Shown here in pieces: positions 1 through 7,578 of a stretch of 13,103 nt of DNA. Both the position numbers and the translations under genes were made by a program. Below the pieces are notes generated by a model. It made no database searches. It was not told the DNA's origin and saw nothing but the letters and a program-made list of their open reading frames with translations. Source of the stretch: an uncultured Bacteroidales bacterium (GTDB taxonomy: Bacteria > Bacteroidota > Bacteroidia > Bacteroidales > Paludibacteraceae). The stretch is taken from positions 1 through 13,103 of the forward strand of contig CAIYTJ010000712.1 in the NCBI GenBank assembly GCA_903929065.1, written 5' to 3'. How positions within the stretch are numbered: position 1 is the first letter of the stretch; every line of letters begins with the position of its first letter.

Positions 1-94
1 CAATTAAAATGCAGTTTTATCCTTTCAACTGAATTCTTTAAATTGAGCTTTAAATAAATGATTTGATTTCATTATTGATTTTTTATTATAAATC

Positions 95-126
95 TTTGTA
101 TCCTAAAGAATTATTTTGTACTTTTG
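95..126 (+). promoter_or_regulatory. Bacteroidota-type promoter for rimP-nusA-infB
   Basis: The sequence shows TTTG at 95-98, a 20-nt spacer, and TACTTTTG at 119-126. This is a full match to the Bacteroidota primary sigma factor pattern (-33 TTTG, -7 TAnnTTTG). By that pattern transcription should start near 131-133, leaving about 55 nt of leader before rimP. It is the best promoter match in the window. It also argues against starting rimP at the upstream in-frame ATG at 63, which would lie ahead of the transcript. Confidence 0.8.
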
Positions 127-141
127 CAACCGAAATAGGAT

Positions 142-192
142 ATGGAGGAGGGGACAACAGTCCCCTCGTTTGTTGTTATAACCCGAATATGA
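142..192 (+). CDS. Possible 16-codon upstream ORF overlapping the rimP start
   Basis: An ATG at 142 opens a 16-codon frame, MEEGTTVPSFVVITRI, whose TGA stop (190-192) overlaps the rimP ATG (189-191) as ATGA. That overlap is the classic arrangement for translational coupling, and the whole frame lies inside the predicted leader transcript. The codons also make up the 148-167 hairpin, so a ribosome reading it would melt that stem. I recognise no peptide family. A chance ORF of this length is quite possible, so this is a candidate only. Confidence 0.25.
   Translation: MEEGTTVPSFVVITRI
148..167 (+). promoter_or_regulatory. Strong hairpin in the rimP 5' leader
   Basis: GAGGGGAC at 148-155 and GTCCCCTC at 160-167 form a perfect 8-bp GC-rich stem closed by the tetraloop AACA. 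It begins about 15 nt after the predicted transcript start and ends 21 nt before the rimP ATG. It is not followed by a U-run, so it is not an intrinsic terminator. It partly encloses a purine-rich GGAGGAGG stretch at 144-151. Its role is unknown; 5'-end protection or control of rimP translation are possibilities. Confidence 0.6.
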
Positions 193-656
193 TTTTAAAT
201 GACACTATAAATCAGATAGTTGAAAATTATCTTTCTACAACGGATTATTATCTGGTAGACTTGAAAGCAACTCCTGATAACCGGATTTCGGTGGAAATTG
301 ATTCTTTTGATGGTGTTTCAATTGAGTTTTGTGCAGAATTGAACAAACACATTGAATCACAATTTGATCGCGAAGTGGAAGATTTTGAATTGGAAGTGAG
401 TTCAGCCGGACTGACAGAACCGTTCAAAGTGATAAAACAATACGAAAAAAACATTGATAACGAGGTTGAAGTGTTGACAAAATCCGGCAAAAAACTGACC
501 GGGATTTTGACTGAAGTGCATTCAACTGATTTTGTTTTGCAAATTGAAAGAACCGAGAAACCAGAAGGCTCAAAACGGAAAATGACTGTAATTGAAAATC
601 TTACATTTACATACGAAGAAATAAAACATACAAAATATATAATCAGATTCAAATAA
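189..656 (+). CDS. rimP: Ribosome maturation factor RimP
   Basis: RimP (155 aa) binds the free 30S subunit in the cytoplasm and helps it mature. The N-terminal alpha/beta domain (about 1-80) carries DFELEVSSAGLTEPFK at 65-80, matching the conserved LEVSSPGLxRPL region of the family. The C-terminal Sm-like beta domain (about 82-155) includes EVEVLTKSGKKLTGIL and ends KYIIRFK, as in other Bacteroidota RimPs. The start at 189 gives the usual length and begins with MILNDTINQIVENYL, which aligns with family N-termini. An in-frame ATG at 63 would add 42 unrelated residues and precedes the promoter. There is no Shine-Dalgarno site, as is usual in this phylum. It is the first gene of rimP-nusA-infB, and nusA follows after 3 nt. 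Confidence 0.93.
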   Translation: MILNDTINQIVENYLSTTDYYLVDLKATPDNRISVEIDSFDGVSIEFCAELNKHIESQFDREVEDFELEVSSAGLTEPFKVIKQYEKNIDNEVEVLTKSGKKLTGILTEVHSTDFVLQIERTEKPEGSKRKMTVIENLTFTYEEIKHTKYIIRFK

Positions 657-659
657 GCC

Positions 660-1919
660 ATGAGCAAAAAAGAAACTATTAGCTTAATTGATACCTTTTC
701 GGAATTCAAGGAGCTGAAAAGCATCGACAGAAGTACTTTAATTAGTGTAATGGAAGAATCGTTCCGTAACGTAATTTCGAAAATGTTTGGAACAGATGAG
801 AACTACGACGTTATTATCAATCCTGATAAAGGTGACTTTGAAATTTATCGTAACCGCACCGTGGTTGCCGATGATGAACTGGAAGATTCAAACGTTCAGA
901 TTTCATTGACTGACGCCAAAAAAATCGACGAAGATTTTGAAATCGACGAAGAAGTTACTGAAACTGTTGACTTTATGAGTTTTGGCCGTCGTGCTATCCT
1001 TACTCTTCGCCAAACCTTATCGTCGAAAATTCTTGAACTTCAAAAAGATAACGTTTTCACAAAATACAGCGAAAAAGTTGGTCAGATTGTAAGCGCAGAG
1101 CTTTACCAAATCTGGAAAAAGGAAATGTTGCTAATTGACGATGAAGGAAACGAACTTTATTTGCCAAAATCGGAACAAATCCCCACTGATTTTTACCGCA
1201 AAGGCGACACGGTTCGTGCCGTTGTCGCCATGGTTGAAAATAAAAACAACAATCCTAAAATTATACTTTCGCGTATTTCACCGGTATTCCTCGAAAGACT
1301 TTTCGAACTGGAAGTTCCTGAAATTCATGAAGGTTTGATTACAATCAAGAAAATTGCCCGTATTCCCGGTGAACGTGCCAAAGTTGCTGTTGAATCATAC
1401 GACGACCGCATTGATCCGGTTGGAGCGTGCGTTGGCGTGAAAGGTTCACGTATTCACGGAATTGTCCGCGAATTGCGTAATGAAAATATTGATGTAATCA
1501 ATTACACCAATAATATCAACTTGTTTATTTCCAGAGCATTAAGCCCTGCAAAAATTTCTTCGATTCGTTTGAATGAAGTTGAAAAGAAAGCTGAAATTTA
1601 CCTGAAACCGGAAGAAGTTTCGCAAGCAATCGGTAAAGGCGGTTTGAATATTAAACTTGCAGGAATGCTTTCGGGTTATACACTTGATGTGTTCCGCGAA
1701 ATGGACGAAGATACTGATACAGAAGATATTTACCTGGACGAATTCAGCGACGAAATCGATCAGTGGGTTATCGACGCATTGAAAGCAATCGGTTGCGATA
1801 CGGCAAAAAGCGTATTGGCAATCCCGCGTGCCGATTTAATTCGCCGTACCGATTTGGAAGAAGAAACTGTAGACGACGTGTTGTCAATTCTTAATGCCGA
1901 ATTTGAAGACGAAGTATAA
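660..1919 (+). CDS. nusA: Transcription termination/antitermination factor NusA
   Basis: NusA (419 aa) binds RNA polymerase and nascent RNA and modulates pausing, termination and antitermination. An N-terminal polymerase-binding domain (about 1-130) is followed by an S1 RNA-binding domain (about 138-205, starting EKVGQIVSAELY). KH1 carries DPVGACVGVKGSRI at 252-265 and KH2 carries AIGKGGLNIKLA at 323-334. The C-terminus (about 365-413) is a helical, HhH-like segment with DQWVIDALKAIGCDTAKSVL. The tandem acidic repeats of E. coli NusA are absent, which fits the shorter Bacteroidota form. The start lies 3 nt after the rimP stop, so the two are probably translationally coupled. NusA could also act on termination at the trp leader in the same region, which is inference only. 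Confidence 0.95.
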   Translation: MSKKETISLIDTFSEFKELKSIDRSTLISVMEESFRNVISKMFGTDENYDVIINPDKGDFEIYRNRTVVADDELEDSNVQISLTDAKKIDEDFEIDEEVTETVDFMSFGRRAILTLRQTLSSKILELQKDNVFTKYSEKVGQIVSAELYQIWKKEMLLIDDEGNELYLPKSEQIPTDFYRKGDTVRAVVAMVENKNNNPKIILSRISPVFLERLFELEVPEIHEGLITIKKIARIPGERAKVAVESYDDRIDPVGACVGVKGSRIHGIVRELRNENIDVINYTNNINLFISRALSPAKISSIRLNEVEKKAEIYLKPEEVSQAIGKGGLNIKLAGMLSGYTLDVFREMDEDTDTEDIYLDEFSDEIDQWVIDALKAIGCDTAKSVLAIPRADLIRRTDLEEETVDDVLSILNAEFEDEV

Positions 1920-1927
1920 AGATTTTG

Positions 1928-1953
1928 TTTGAAAGTTTGAGCTTTGAAAGTTT
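1928..1953. repeat. Tandem TTTGAAAGTTT repeat in the nusA-infB gap
   Basis: TTTGAAAGTTT occurs at 1928-1938 and again at 1943-1953, a 15-nt period. The second copy extends into a small palindrome, TTTGAAAGTTTCAAA (1943-1957). The gap between nusA and infB (1920-2038, 119 nt) is otherwise AT-rich. I see no convincing promoter or terminator in it, so infB is probably read through from nusA. A closely similar repeat lies in the trpE-trpG gap. Confidence 0.5.
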
Positions 1954-2038
1954 CAAAAATATCAGATTTTCAAAATAAATTAAACTGCCAATCTTTTTTA
2001 GTTGACAGTAAAAAAATAAAAAACTCTAATTAAAGAAT

Positions 2039-5000
2039 ATGCCCATAAGATTAAGTAAAGCCTGTAAAGATTTAAATGTCGGTATGCATACCGCTGTTGA
2101 ATTTTTGGCGAAAAAAGGTCATAAATTAGCCCTCGACCCGAATTTAAAGATTGAGGATGATTTGTACCTTTTACTTGCAAAAGAGTTTAATAAAGATATG
2201 GCTCTGAAAATTGAATCAGAGCGGTTAAGCCAGGAGCGTTTGATGAAAGAAAAGGCTCCTTCAGTGGCAATAGAAGGCTACAACCAACCTAAACCAGTGG
2301 AAAAGCCAGTGGAAAAACCAATTGAAACTATTCATGTTTCAGTGCCGGAAGACAAATTGCCACATTTCAAATCGGTTGGCCAGATTGATTTAAGTCCGAA
2401 AGAAAAAACGGTTGAACCAAAAGTAGCAGAAAAAGTACAGAAACAGGTTGTGGAAGCACCAAAACCTGTAGACATTCCAAAAGTTGTTGAACAAAAACCT
2501 ATTGTTGAAGAACAGAAATCAGCTCCCAAACCAGAAATAGTTTCACCAGAACCTAAGCAGGAACCAACCGTAAAAGCGGAAGAAAAACCAGTGGTAAAAG
2601 CTGAGGTAAAAGTTGAACCAAAAGAAGATAAAGCGGTTGCTCCTAAAGATATAGAGGAATCCAAAATTCAACTTCAAAAACCGGTAAAGAAATTTGAAGT
2701 AAAACCGGTAGTAAAAGATGACGAAATAATTGAAGGAGTAACTCAAACAAAAGATAATGACCACGAGGAAGATGAAGTATTTTCATTACGAATCCCAACA
2801 TTGGATGTTGCTCCGGTTGTAATTGGAACAATTGATTTGGATCTATTGAACCAAAGCACCCGTCCAAAAGCTAAAACAAAAGAACAGAAACGCAAAGAAC
2901 GCGAAGATAAAAGTAAGATATATTCTGACGGCAAAAAACCCGGTTTTGTTGGTGACAAAAAGATACTTCGAACTGCAGCTGAAGTTGCAGCAGATCCAAC
3001 TTCGGTGAACCCTAAGAAAAAGCGTGAACGTTTTTCAAGTCAAAAAGTTGATATTAACAAAGCATCTCAGTTAAACGGAGGAGGACCAACTCAAGGTTTT
3101 GCGAGCCCGAAAAAAGTAACTCCGGGAACTACCGGTGGTGGAGCGGGTAAACCTAACAATAAAGATCGGAATAAAAAACCAATCAGAACGGTTGTAAACG
3201 AAGAAGATGTTCAAAAACAAATAAAAGAAACGCTTGCGCGCCTTTCCGGAACGAACAAAAAAGGCAAAGGAGCAAAATACCGTCGTGACAAACGTGATAC
3301 AATGAGCGCACGCCAGCAAGAAATGGCTGATCGCGAACGCGATGATGAAAGCGTATTGAAACTGACTGAATTTGTGACCGCAAGCGAATTGGCGGTAATG
3401 ATGGATGTAACTGTCAATCAGGTAATTGGTACTTGCATGAGCATTGGAATGATGGTTTCGATTAATCAGCGGCTTGATGCTGAAACGATAAACATTGTGG
3501 CTGAGGAATTTGGTTTCACCACTGAATTTGTAAGTGCCGACGTAGTTGAAGCCATTGGTGAAGAAGAAATCGATACCGATCAGGATTTGCTGCCACGCGC
3601 ACCGATTGTTACTGTTATGGGACACGTTGACCATGGTAAAACTTCGTTGCTGGATTATATTCGTAAAGCAAACGTAATTGCCGGTGAAGCCGGTGGTATC
3701 ACACAGCATATCGGAGCTTACAACGTGAAACTTGAAAACGGCCAACGCATTACATTCCTTGATACTCCTGGTCACGAAGCATTTACAGCGATGCGTGCCC
3801 GTGGAGCAAAAGTGACTGATATTGCTATCATTATTGTTGCTGCTGACGATAACGTGATGCCTCAGACCATTGAAGCAATCAATCACGCAGCAGCGGCTAA
3901 TGTTCCAATGATTTTTGCGATAAACAAAGTAGATAAGCCGGGTGCTGATCCTGAAAAGATAAAAGCAACATTAGCCCAAATGAATTACCTGGTTGAAGAT
4001 TGGGGTGGAAAATACCAATCTCAGGATATTTCGGCTAAAAAAGGTGACGGTGTCGCTGAATTGCTCGAAAAAGTATTGCTCGAAGCCGAATTGATGGAAT
4101 TGAAAGCCAATCCAAACAAACGTGCCATTGGCTCAGTAATTGAATCGACTTTGGATAAAGGCCGCGGTTATGTAGCGACTGTTTTAGTACATAACGGAAC
4201 ACTTCGTCAAGGTGATGTGGTATTGGCCGGAACTCATTATGGTAAGATCAAAGCAATGTTTAATGAACGTAATCAGCGTATTACCGAAGTAAAACCTGCA
4301 GAACCTGTATTGATTCTTGGCTTGAACGGTGCGCCTCAGGCAGGTGATAATTTCAACGTTATGGCATCCGAACAGGAAGCCCGTGATATTGCCAACAAAC
4401 GCGAACAATTGCAACGTGAGCAAAGTATACGTACAAAAAAACACTTTACACTCGACGAATTGGGTCGCCGTATCGCGCTTGGCGATTTCAAAGAACTTAA
4501 TATCATTGTAAAAGGTGACGTGGATGGTTCTGTGGAAGCATTGGCGGATTCGTTATTGAAACTTTCTACCGAAAATATTCAGGTAAATGTTATTCACAAA
4601 GCCGTTGGAGCAATTTCCGATTCGGATATTATGTTAGCCGCCGCTTCGAATGCCATTATTTGCGGATTCCAGGTTCGTCCAACTTCAACAGCACGCAAAA
4701 TGGCTGATAAAGAAGAAATTGATATCCGTTTATATTCCATCATTTACGACGCAATTGAAGAAATTAAATCGGCTATGGAAGGTATGCTTTCTCCTGAAAT
4801 AAAAGAAGAAATTACTGCTACAGTTGAAGTTATCGAAGTATTCAAAGTAACTAAAGTGGGTACGATTGCCGGCTGTTTGGTTCGCGAAGGAAAAATTAAA
4901 CGTGGAAATAAAGTGCGGATTATTCGTGATGGAATTGTGGTTTTCACCGGAGAACTGGAATCGTTGAAACGATTCAAAGACGATGTGAAAGAAGTTGGTA

Positions 5001-5101
5001 CCAACTATGAATGCGGTTTGAATATTAAAGGTTACAATGATATTCAGGTTGGCGATATGGTTGAAAGCTTTGAAGAAACTGAAGTTAGAAAAACTTTATA
5101 A
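2039..5101 (+). CDS. infB: Translation initiation factor IF-2
   Basis: IF-2 (1020 aa) is the GTPase that delivers fMet-tRNA to the 30S subunit and promotes subunit joining. The N-terminal domain (about 1-60, MPIRLSKACKDLNVGMHTAVEFL) is followed by a long low-complexity Lys/Glu/Pro/Val-rich linker (about 75-245) and a basic Gly/Lys/Arg stretch (about 275-425). The IF2_N domain lies near 438-490. The G domain holds GHVDHGKT (528-535), DTPGH (575-579), NKVD (629-632) and SAK (665-667). Domains II, C1 and C2 (from about 697 to the end) finish with the fMet-tRNA-binding region. The linker makes it longer than E. coli IF-2 (890 aa), as is usual in Bacteroidota. It is the last gene of the cluster, 119 nt after nusA, and is followed by a terminator at 5140-5172. 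Confidence 0.97.
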   Translation: MPIRLSKACKDLNVGMHTAVEFLAKKGHKLALDPNLKIEDDLYLLLAKEFNKDMALKIESERLSQERLMKEKAPSVAIEGYNQPKPVEKPVEKPIETIHVSVPEDKLPHFKSVGQIDLSPKEKTVEPKVAEKVQKQVVEAPKPVDIPKVVEQKPIVEEQKSAPKPEIVSPEPKQEPTVKAEEKPVVKAEVKVEPKEDKAVAPKDIEESKIQLQKPVKKFEVKPVVKDDEIIEGVTQTKDNDHEEDEVFSLRIPTLDVAPVVIGTIDLDLLNQSTRPKAKTKEQKRKEREDKSKIYSDGKKPGFVGDKKILRTAAEVAADPTSVNPKKKRERFSSQKVDINKASQLNGGGPTQGFASPKKVTPGTTGGGAGKPNNKDRNKKPIRTVVNEEDVQKQIKETLARLSGTNKKGKGAKYRRDKRDTMSARQQEMADRERDDESVLKLTEFVTASELAVMMDVTVNQVIGTCMSIGMMVSINQRLDAETINIVAEEFGFTTEFVSADVVEAIGEEEIDTDQDLLPRAPIVTVMGHVDHGKTSLLDYIRKANVIAGEAGGITQHIGAYNVKLENGQRITFLDTPGHEAFTAMRARGAKVTDIAIIIVAADDNVMPQTIEAINHAAAANVPMIFAINKVDKPGADPEKIKATLAQMNYLVEDWGGKYQSQDISAKKGDGVAELLEKVLLEAELMELKANPNKRAIGSVIESTLDKGRGYVATVLVHNGTLRQGDVVLAGTHYGKIKAMFNERNQRITEVKPAEPVLILGLNGAPQAGDNFNVMASEQEARDIANKREQLQREQSIRTKKHFTLDELGRRIALGDFKELNIIVKGDVDGSVEALADSLLKLSTENIQVNVIHKAVGAISDSDIMLAAASNAIICGFQVRPTSTARKMADKEEIDIRLYSIIYDAIEEIKSAMEGMLSPEIKEEITATVEVIEVFKVTKVGTIAGCLVREGKIKRGNKVRIIRDGIVVFTGELESLKRFKDDVKEVGTNYECGLNIKGYNDIQVGDMVESFEETEVRKTL

Positions 5102-5103
5102 GA

Positions 5104-5130
5104 ATTGACAATTTAATCATTGACAATTTA
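5104..5130. repeat. Direct repeat ATTGACAATTTA downstream of infB
   Basis: ATTGACAATTTA occurs at 5104-5115 and 5119-5130 (15-nt period), between the infB stop and its terminator. TTGACAATTTAC (5120-5131) recurs at 12113-12124 inside the trp leader. I attach no function to it. TTGACA resembles a sigma70 -35 box, but Bacteroidota promoters do not use that element. Confidence 0.5.
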
Positions 5131-5139
5131 CCATTTAAT

Positions 5140-5172
5140 AAAAATGCCGGATTCAATGAGTCCGGCATTTTT
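5140..5172. terminator. Bidirectional intrinsic terminator between infB and trpA
   Basis: AAAAATGCCGGA (5140-5151) pairs perfectly with TCCGGCATTTTT (5161-5172), giving a 12-bp stem around a 9-nt loop. A-tracts and T-tracts flank it on both sides. Read on the + strand it terminates rimP-nusA-infB; read on the - strand it terminates the trp operon after trpA. It is the only strong terminator shared by these convergent units. Confidence 0.85.
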
Positions 5173-5183
5173 ATGTTTGGTAA

Positions 5184-5216
5184 AGTCGGAGCACGACTTG
5201 AAGTTGTACTCCGACT
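5184..5216. repeat. Long palindrome downstream of trpA (REP-like)
   Basis: AGTCGGAG (5184-5191) pairs with CTCCGACT (5209-5216). After one C/A mismatch the inner arms ACGACT (5193-5198) and AGTTGT (5202-5207) continue the stem, with one G-T wobble and a TGA loop. The stem is about 14 bp, 9 nt beyond the trpA stop. There is no good U-run on either strand, so it is not itself a clear terminator. It could protect the trp mRNA 3' end or be a dispersed REP-type palindrome; the window alone cannot decide. Confidence 0.55.
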
Positions 5217-5225
5217 GAAATTTGT

Positions 5226-5996
5226 TTATTTTTCCAGATTCTCCAGCAACAACTTCACGCCTTTTTCAACATCCTGAGTTTCTTCCAATGCCTTGATAAA
5301 AGCACTACCGATAATGGCGCCCGATGAATATCGATTAACCATATCTCGTGTAGATTTATTGGAAATACCAAAACCGACTAAACGCGGATTTTTCAGGTTC
5401 ATGGAATTAATCCGATTAAAATAATCTACTTTGTTATCGAACGAAGTTTGAGTTCCGGTGGTTGCCGCAGACGAAACCATGTAAATAAAACCATTGGTAT
5501 GGCTGTCAATCTCATGAATACGATCTTCAGAGGTTTCAGGCGTAATCAGGAAAATAAATTCTAATCCGTAGCGCTCGGCAATTTCCTTGTATTCAGCCAG
5601 AAAATCAGCCATGGGCAAATCAGGAATAATCATGCCGTCTACACCAACCCGATGGCATTCCTTGCAAAAATTCTCAAATCCAAATTGCATAATGGGGTTT
5701 AAATAGCCCATAAGAATAAGCGGAATGTGAATTTCGACACGAACTGCAGTAAGTTGTTCAAACAATTTTCGAATACTCATCCCGTTTTTTAATGCTACAT
5801 GACTGCTATTTTGAATCACAATGCCATCGGCCATTGGGTCAGAAAAAGGAACTCCGACTTCCACTAAATCCACACCATTTGCCTGCAGACATTTCAACGT
5901 CGGTAACGTATCTTCCAGTTTTGGGAAACCGGCAGTAAAATACACCGAAAGAATGTTTTTGTCTTTACTTTCAAATAAACTATTTATTCTATTCAT
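5226..5996 (-). CDS. trpA: Tryptophan synthase alpha chain
   Basis: TrpA (256 aa) cleaves indole-3-glycerol phosphate to indole and glyceraldehyde 3-phosphate and passes indole through the tunnel to TrpB in the alpha2beta2 complex. The TIM-barrel fold is read from LVEVGVPFSDPMADG at 44-58, whose Glu46 and Asp57 match the catalytic Glu49 and Asp60 of Salmonella TrpA. MGYLNPI (96-102), PDLP (125-128) and loop 6 as SSAATTG (175-181) are also present. Length is about normal for the family. It is the last gene of the trp operon, 45 nt after trpF. The partner trpB is at the other end of the operon rather than adjacent, as is usual in Bacteroidota. The shared terminator at 5140-5172 follows. Confidence 0.97.
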   Translation of the reverse strand: MNRINSLFESKDKNILSVYFTAGFPKLEDTLPTLKCLQANGVDLVEVGVPFSDPMADGIVIQNSSHVALKNGMSIRKLFEQLTAVRVEIHIPLILMGYLNPIMQFGFENFCKECHRVGVDGMIIPDLPMADFLAEYKEIAERYGLEFIFLITPETSEDRIHEIDSHTNGFIYMVSSAATTGTQTSFDNKVDYFNRINSMNLKNPRLVGFGISNKSTRDMVNRYSSGAIIGSAFIKALEETQDVEKGVKLLLENLEK

Positions 5997-6041
5997 CTTT
6001 GATTTGATTACAAGTTATATCCAACCAATTAACCAGTCAAC

Positions 6042-6665
6042 TTAATGAACTGACAACTCTTTTATAAAACCTTTAAGTAGCTCTGCATCCTTTAATCCCG
6101 GCTTCACTTCGAACTTACTATTCAAATCAATGCCGGCAAACTTTGAATGCTTTATTTTCAAAATCGCTTCGGCATCGTCGGCTGCAATACCGCCACTAAG
6201 CAGGAAGGGAGTTTCACCTTGGTATTCATCCAGCATTTTCCAGTTGAATTTCACCCCGGAACCACCGAATGCATCGGTTTTGGTATCGAAAAGAAAATAA
6301 TCACATACTCCTTCGTAAGGTTTGGTAACCCTGAAATTATACGCTTCAGCAATCGGAAATGCCTTAATTACTATTAAACCAGTTTCACGAAGTTCCTTAC
6401 ACATTCCGACCAGCTCCGTTCCGTGAAGCTGAACACCATCCAACTTATAGTTGTAAACGATTGTAAGAATATTTTCCAGATTTTCATTGACAAAAATACC
6501 AATTTTCTTAATGCTTTCGGGCAATGCATTCAATGAAGCATTATCCAACGGCTCAGCATAACGCGGCGATTTGGGGTAAAAAATAAAGCCCATAAAATCA
6601 GGCTTCAATGCAGCCACCGCTTGTATGTTTTCGGGAAATTTCATCCCGCAGATTTTTATTTTCAT
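6042..6665 (-). CDS. trpF: Phosphoribosylanthranilate isomerase
   Basis: TrpF (207 aa) performs the Amadori rearrangement of N-(5-phosphoribosyl)anthranilate to CdRP, the third step of tryptophan synthesis. The barrel begins MKIKICGM with the catalytic Cys6, and FLFDT at 124-128 supplies the catalytic Asp127. GGSG (134-137), LSGGI (156-160) and GIDLNSKFEVKPGLKD near the end form the phosphate-binding face and the conserved C-terminal motif. It is a separate, full-length protein; in E. coli it is fused to TrpC. It starts 34 nt after the trpC stop and precedes trpA by 45 nt, so it is clearly part of the operon. Confidence 0.96.
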   Translation of the reverse strand: MKIKICGMKFPENIQAVAALKPDFMGFIFYPKSPRYAEPLDNASLNALPESIKKIGIFVNENLENILTIVYNYKLDGVQLHGTELVGMCKELRETGLIVIKAFPIAEAYNFRVTKPYEGVCDYFLFDTKTDAFGGSGVKFNWKMLDEYQGETPFLLSGGIAADDAEAILKIKHSKFAGIDLNSKFEVKPGLKDAELLKGFIKELSVH

Positions 6666-6699
6666 TTGATAAATGATATAAACTTCGTTGATATTAATC

Positions 6700-7479
6700 T
6701 CATTTCAGTCCATTTATAAATTTAGACAATGCTTCCGCCGGATTTTCTTCTTTCATAAAGTTTTCACCCATCAGGAAGCCTTTGTAACCAACTTTGCGAA
6801 GTTCTTTTACTGTTTCAGTTTTTGAAATGCCGCTTTCGCTGACTTTTACAAACTTGTTAGGAATGAGTGCAGCCAAATCAAACGAAGTCTGAATACTTTG
6901 CTCAAAAGTTTTCAGGTTACGGTTATTTACGCCAAGCATATCCACGTGGTCGTTAGCATGACCAATTTCTTCGGCGTTATGCACTTCGAGCAATACTTCC
7001 AAACCCAGTTCATGGGCTTTGTGAGCCAGTTCCAGTGTTTGCTCCACCGTCAATGCAGCCGCAATAAGCAGCACTACATCTGCGCCCATTGCTTTAGCTT
7101 CGTAAAGTTGGTATTCGTCAATCACAAAGTCTTTGCGCAATACCGGACAAGCAATAAACTGTCGGGCAGCCATCAAATCCATCGGCGTTCCGCCAAAATA
7201 CTCCAAATCGGTAAGAATAGAAATGCCCGAAGCTCCCGCTGCACTATATCCAGAGGTTATATTCACTACGTCGGCATCTTCATGAATCCAACCGAGCGAT
7301 GGTGATTTGCGTTTAAACTCCGAAATAATTCCCGATTCCGAGTTCAGCAGACTTTCTTTCATCGATAAGCATTTGCGCGAGAAAGCAGGAGCTTTTTCGA
7401 GTACCGAAACGGGAGTTGAGAGCTTGCGGGAAGCAACTTCAACCTTTTTACTTTCTATTATGTTATCTAAAATTGTCAT
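6700..7479 (-). CDS. trpC: Indole-3-glycerol-phosphate synthase
   Basis: TrpC (259 aa) closes and decarboxylates CdRP to indole-3-glycerol phosphate, the substrate of TrpA. Conserved active-site motifs are all present: ISEFKRKSPS with Glu54 and Lys56, LRKDF with catalytic Lys116, LLEVH with Glu165, GVNNRNL (183-189), and VSESGI with Glu215 and Ser216. Length matches monofunctional TrpC of other bacteria, with no fused TrpF domain. It is followed after 34 nt by trpF. Upstream it is separated from trpD by 99 nt that carry three hairpins, an unusual break inside the operon. Confidence 0.97.
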   Translation of the reverse strand: MTILDNIIESKKVEVASRKLSTPVSVLEKAPAFSRKCLSMKESLLNSESGIISEFKRKSPSLGWIHEDADVVNITSGYSAAGASGISILTDLEYFGGTPMDLMAARQFIACPVLRKDFVIDEYQLYEAKAMGADVVLLIAAALTVEQTLELAHKAHELGLEVLLEVHNAEEIGHANDHVDMLGVNNRNLKTFEQSIQTSFDLAALIPNKFVKVSESGISKTETVKELRKVGYKGFLMGENFMKEENPAEALSKFINGLK

Positions 7480-7493
7480 CTTCTATTATTGTT

Positions 7494-7575
7494 CAACCCC
7501 TTCAGGGTTGCTCTGCTTTTGCTTCATTCCGTGGGTTGCACCCACGGTTATTCATATTCAGCCACTTCGTGGCTG
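7494..7575. repeat. Triple-hairpin repeat element in the trpD-trpC gap
   Basis: Three separate palindromes lie in 82 nt. The first is CAACCC/GGGTTG at 7494-7510. The second is a perfect 8-bp stem, CCGTGGGT/ACCCACGG with loop TGC, at 7529-7547. The third is a perfect 7-bp stem, CAGCCAC/GTGGCTG with loop TTC, at 7559-7575. The last begins 3 nt past the trpD stop. None has a U-run, so they should not stop transcription. Their look (short GC stems with TTC-type loops, separated by AT-rich spacers) recalls dispersed REP-like palindromes of Bacteroidota genomes; that assignment is inference. Confidence 0.6.
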
Positions 7576-7578
7576 CAA

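Noticed and set aside
1..94. End or start of a neighbouring gene at the left edge
   Set aside because: Both strands were read. Frames are short or lack a start codon, and no conserved protein end is visible.
63..188. N-terminal extension of RimP from an ATG at 63
   Set aside because: The extra 42 residues resemble nothing in the family, and the best promoter (95-126) lies inside this stretch.
1920..2038. Separate promoter for infB
   Set aside because: AGCTTTG near 1940 is only a weak match to the -7 box and has no matching -33 element. Read-through from nusA is simpler.
3071..3886. 271-codon open frame on the - strand
   Set aside because: It lies wholly inside infB across the GTPase domain, whose motifs are all on the + strand. 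Its product is Phe/Ser/His-rich with no recognisable domain. It is an antisense shadow of the coding frame.
5107..5112. TTGACA-type -35 boxes near 5107, 5121 and 12114
   Set aside because: Bacteroidota housekeeping promoters do not use TTGACA, and no TATAAT or TAnnTTTG box follows at a suitable spacing.
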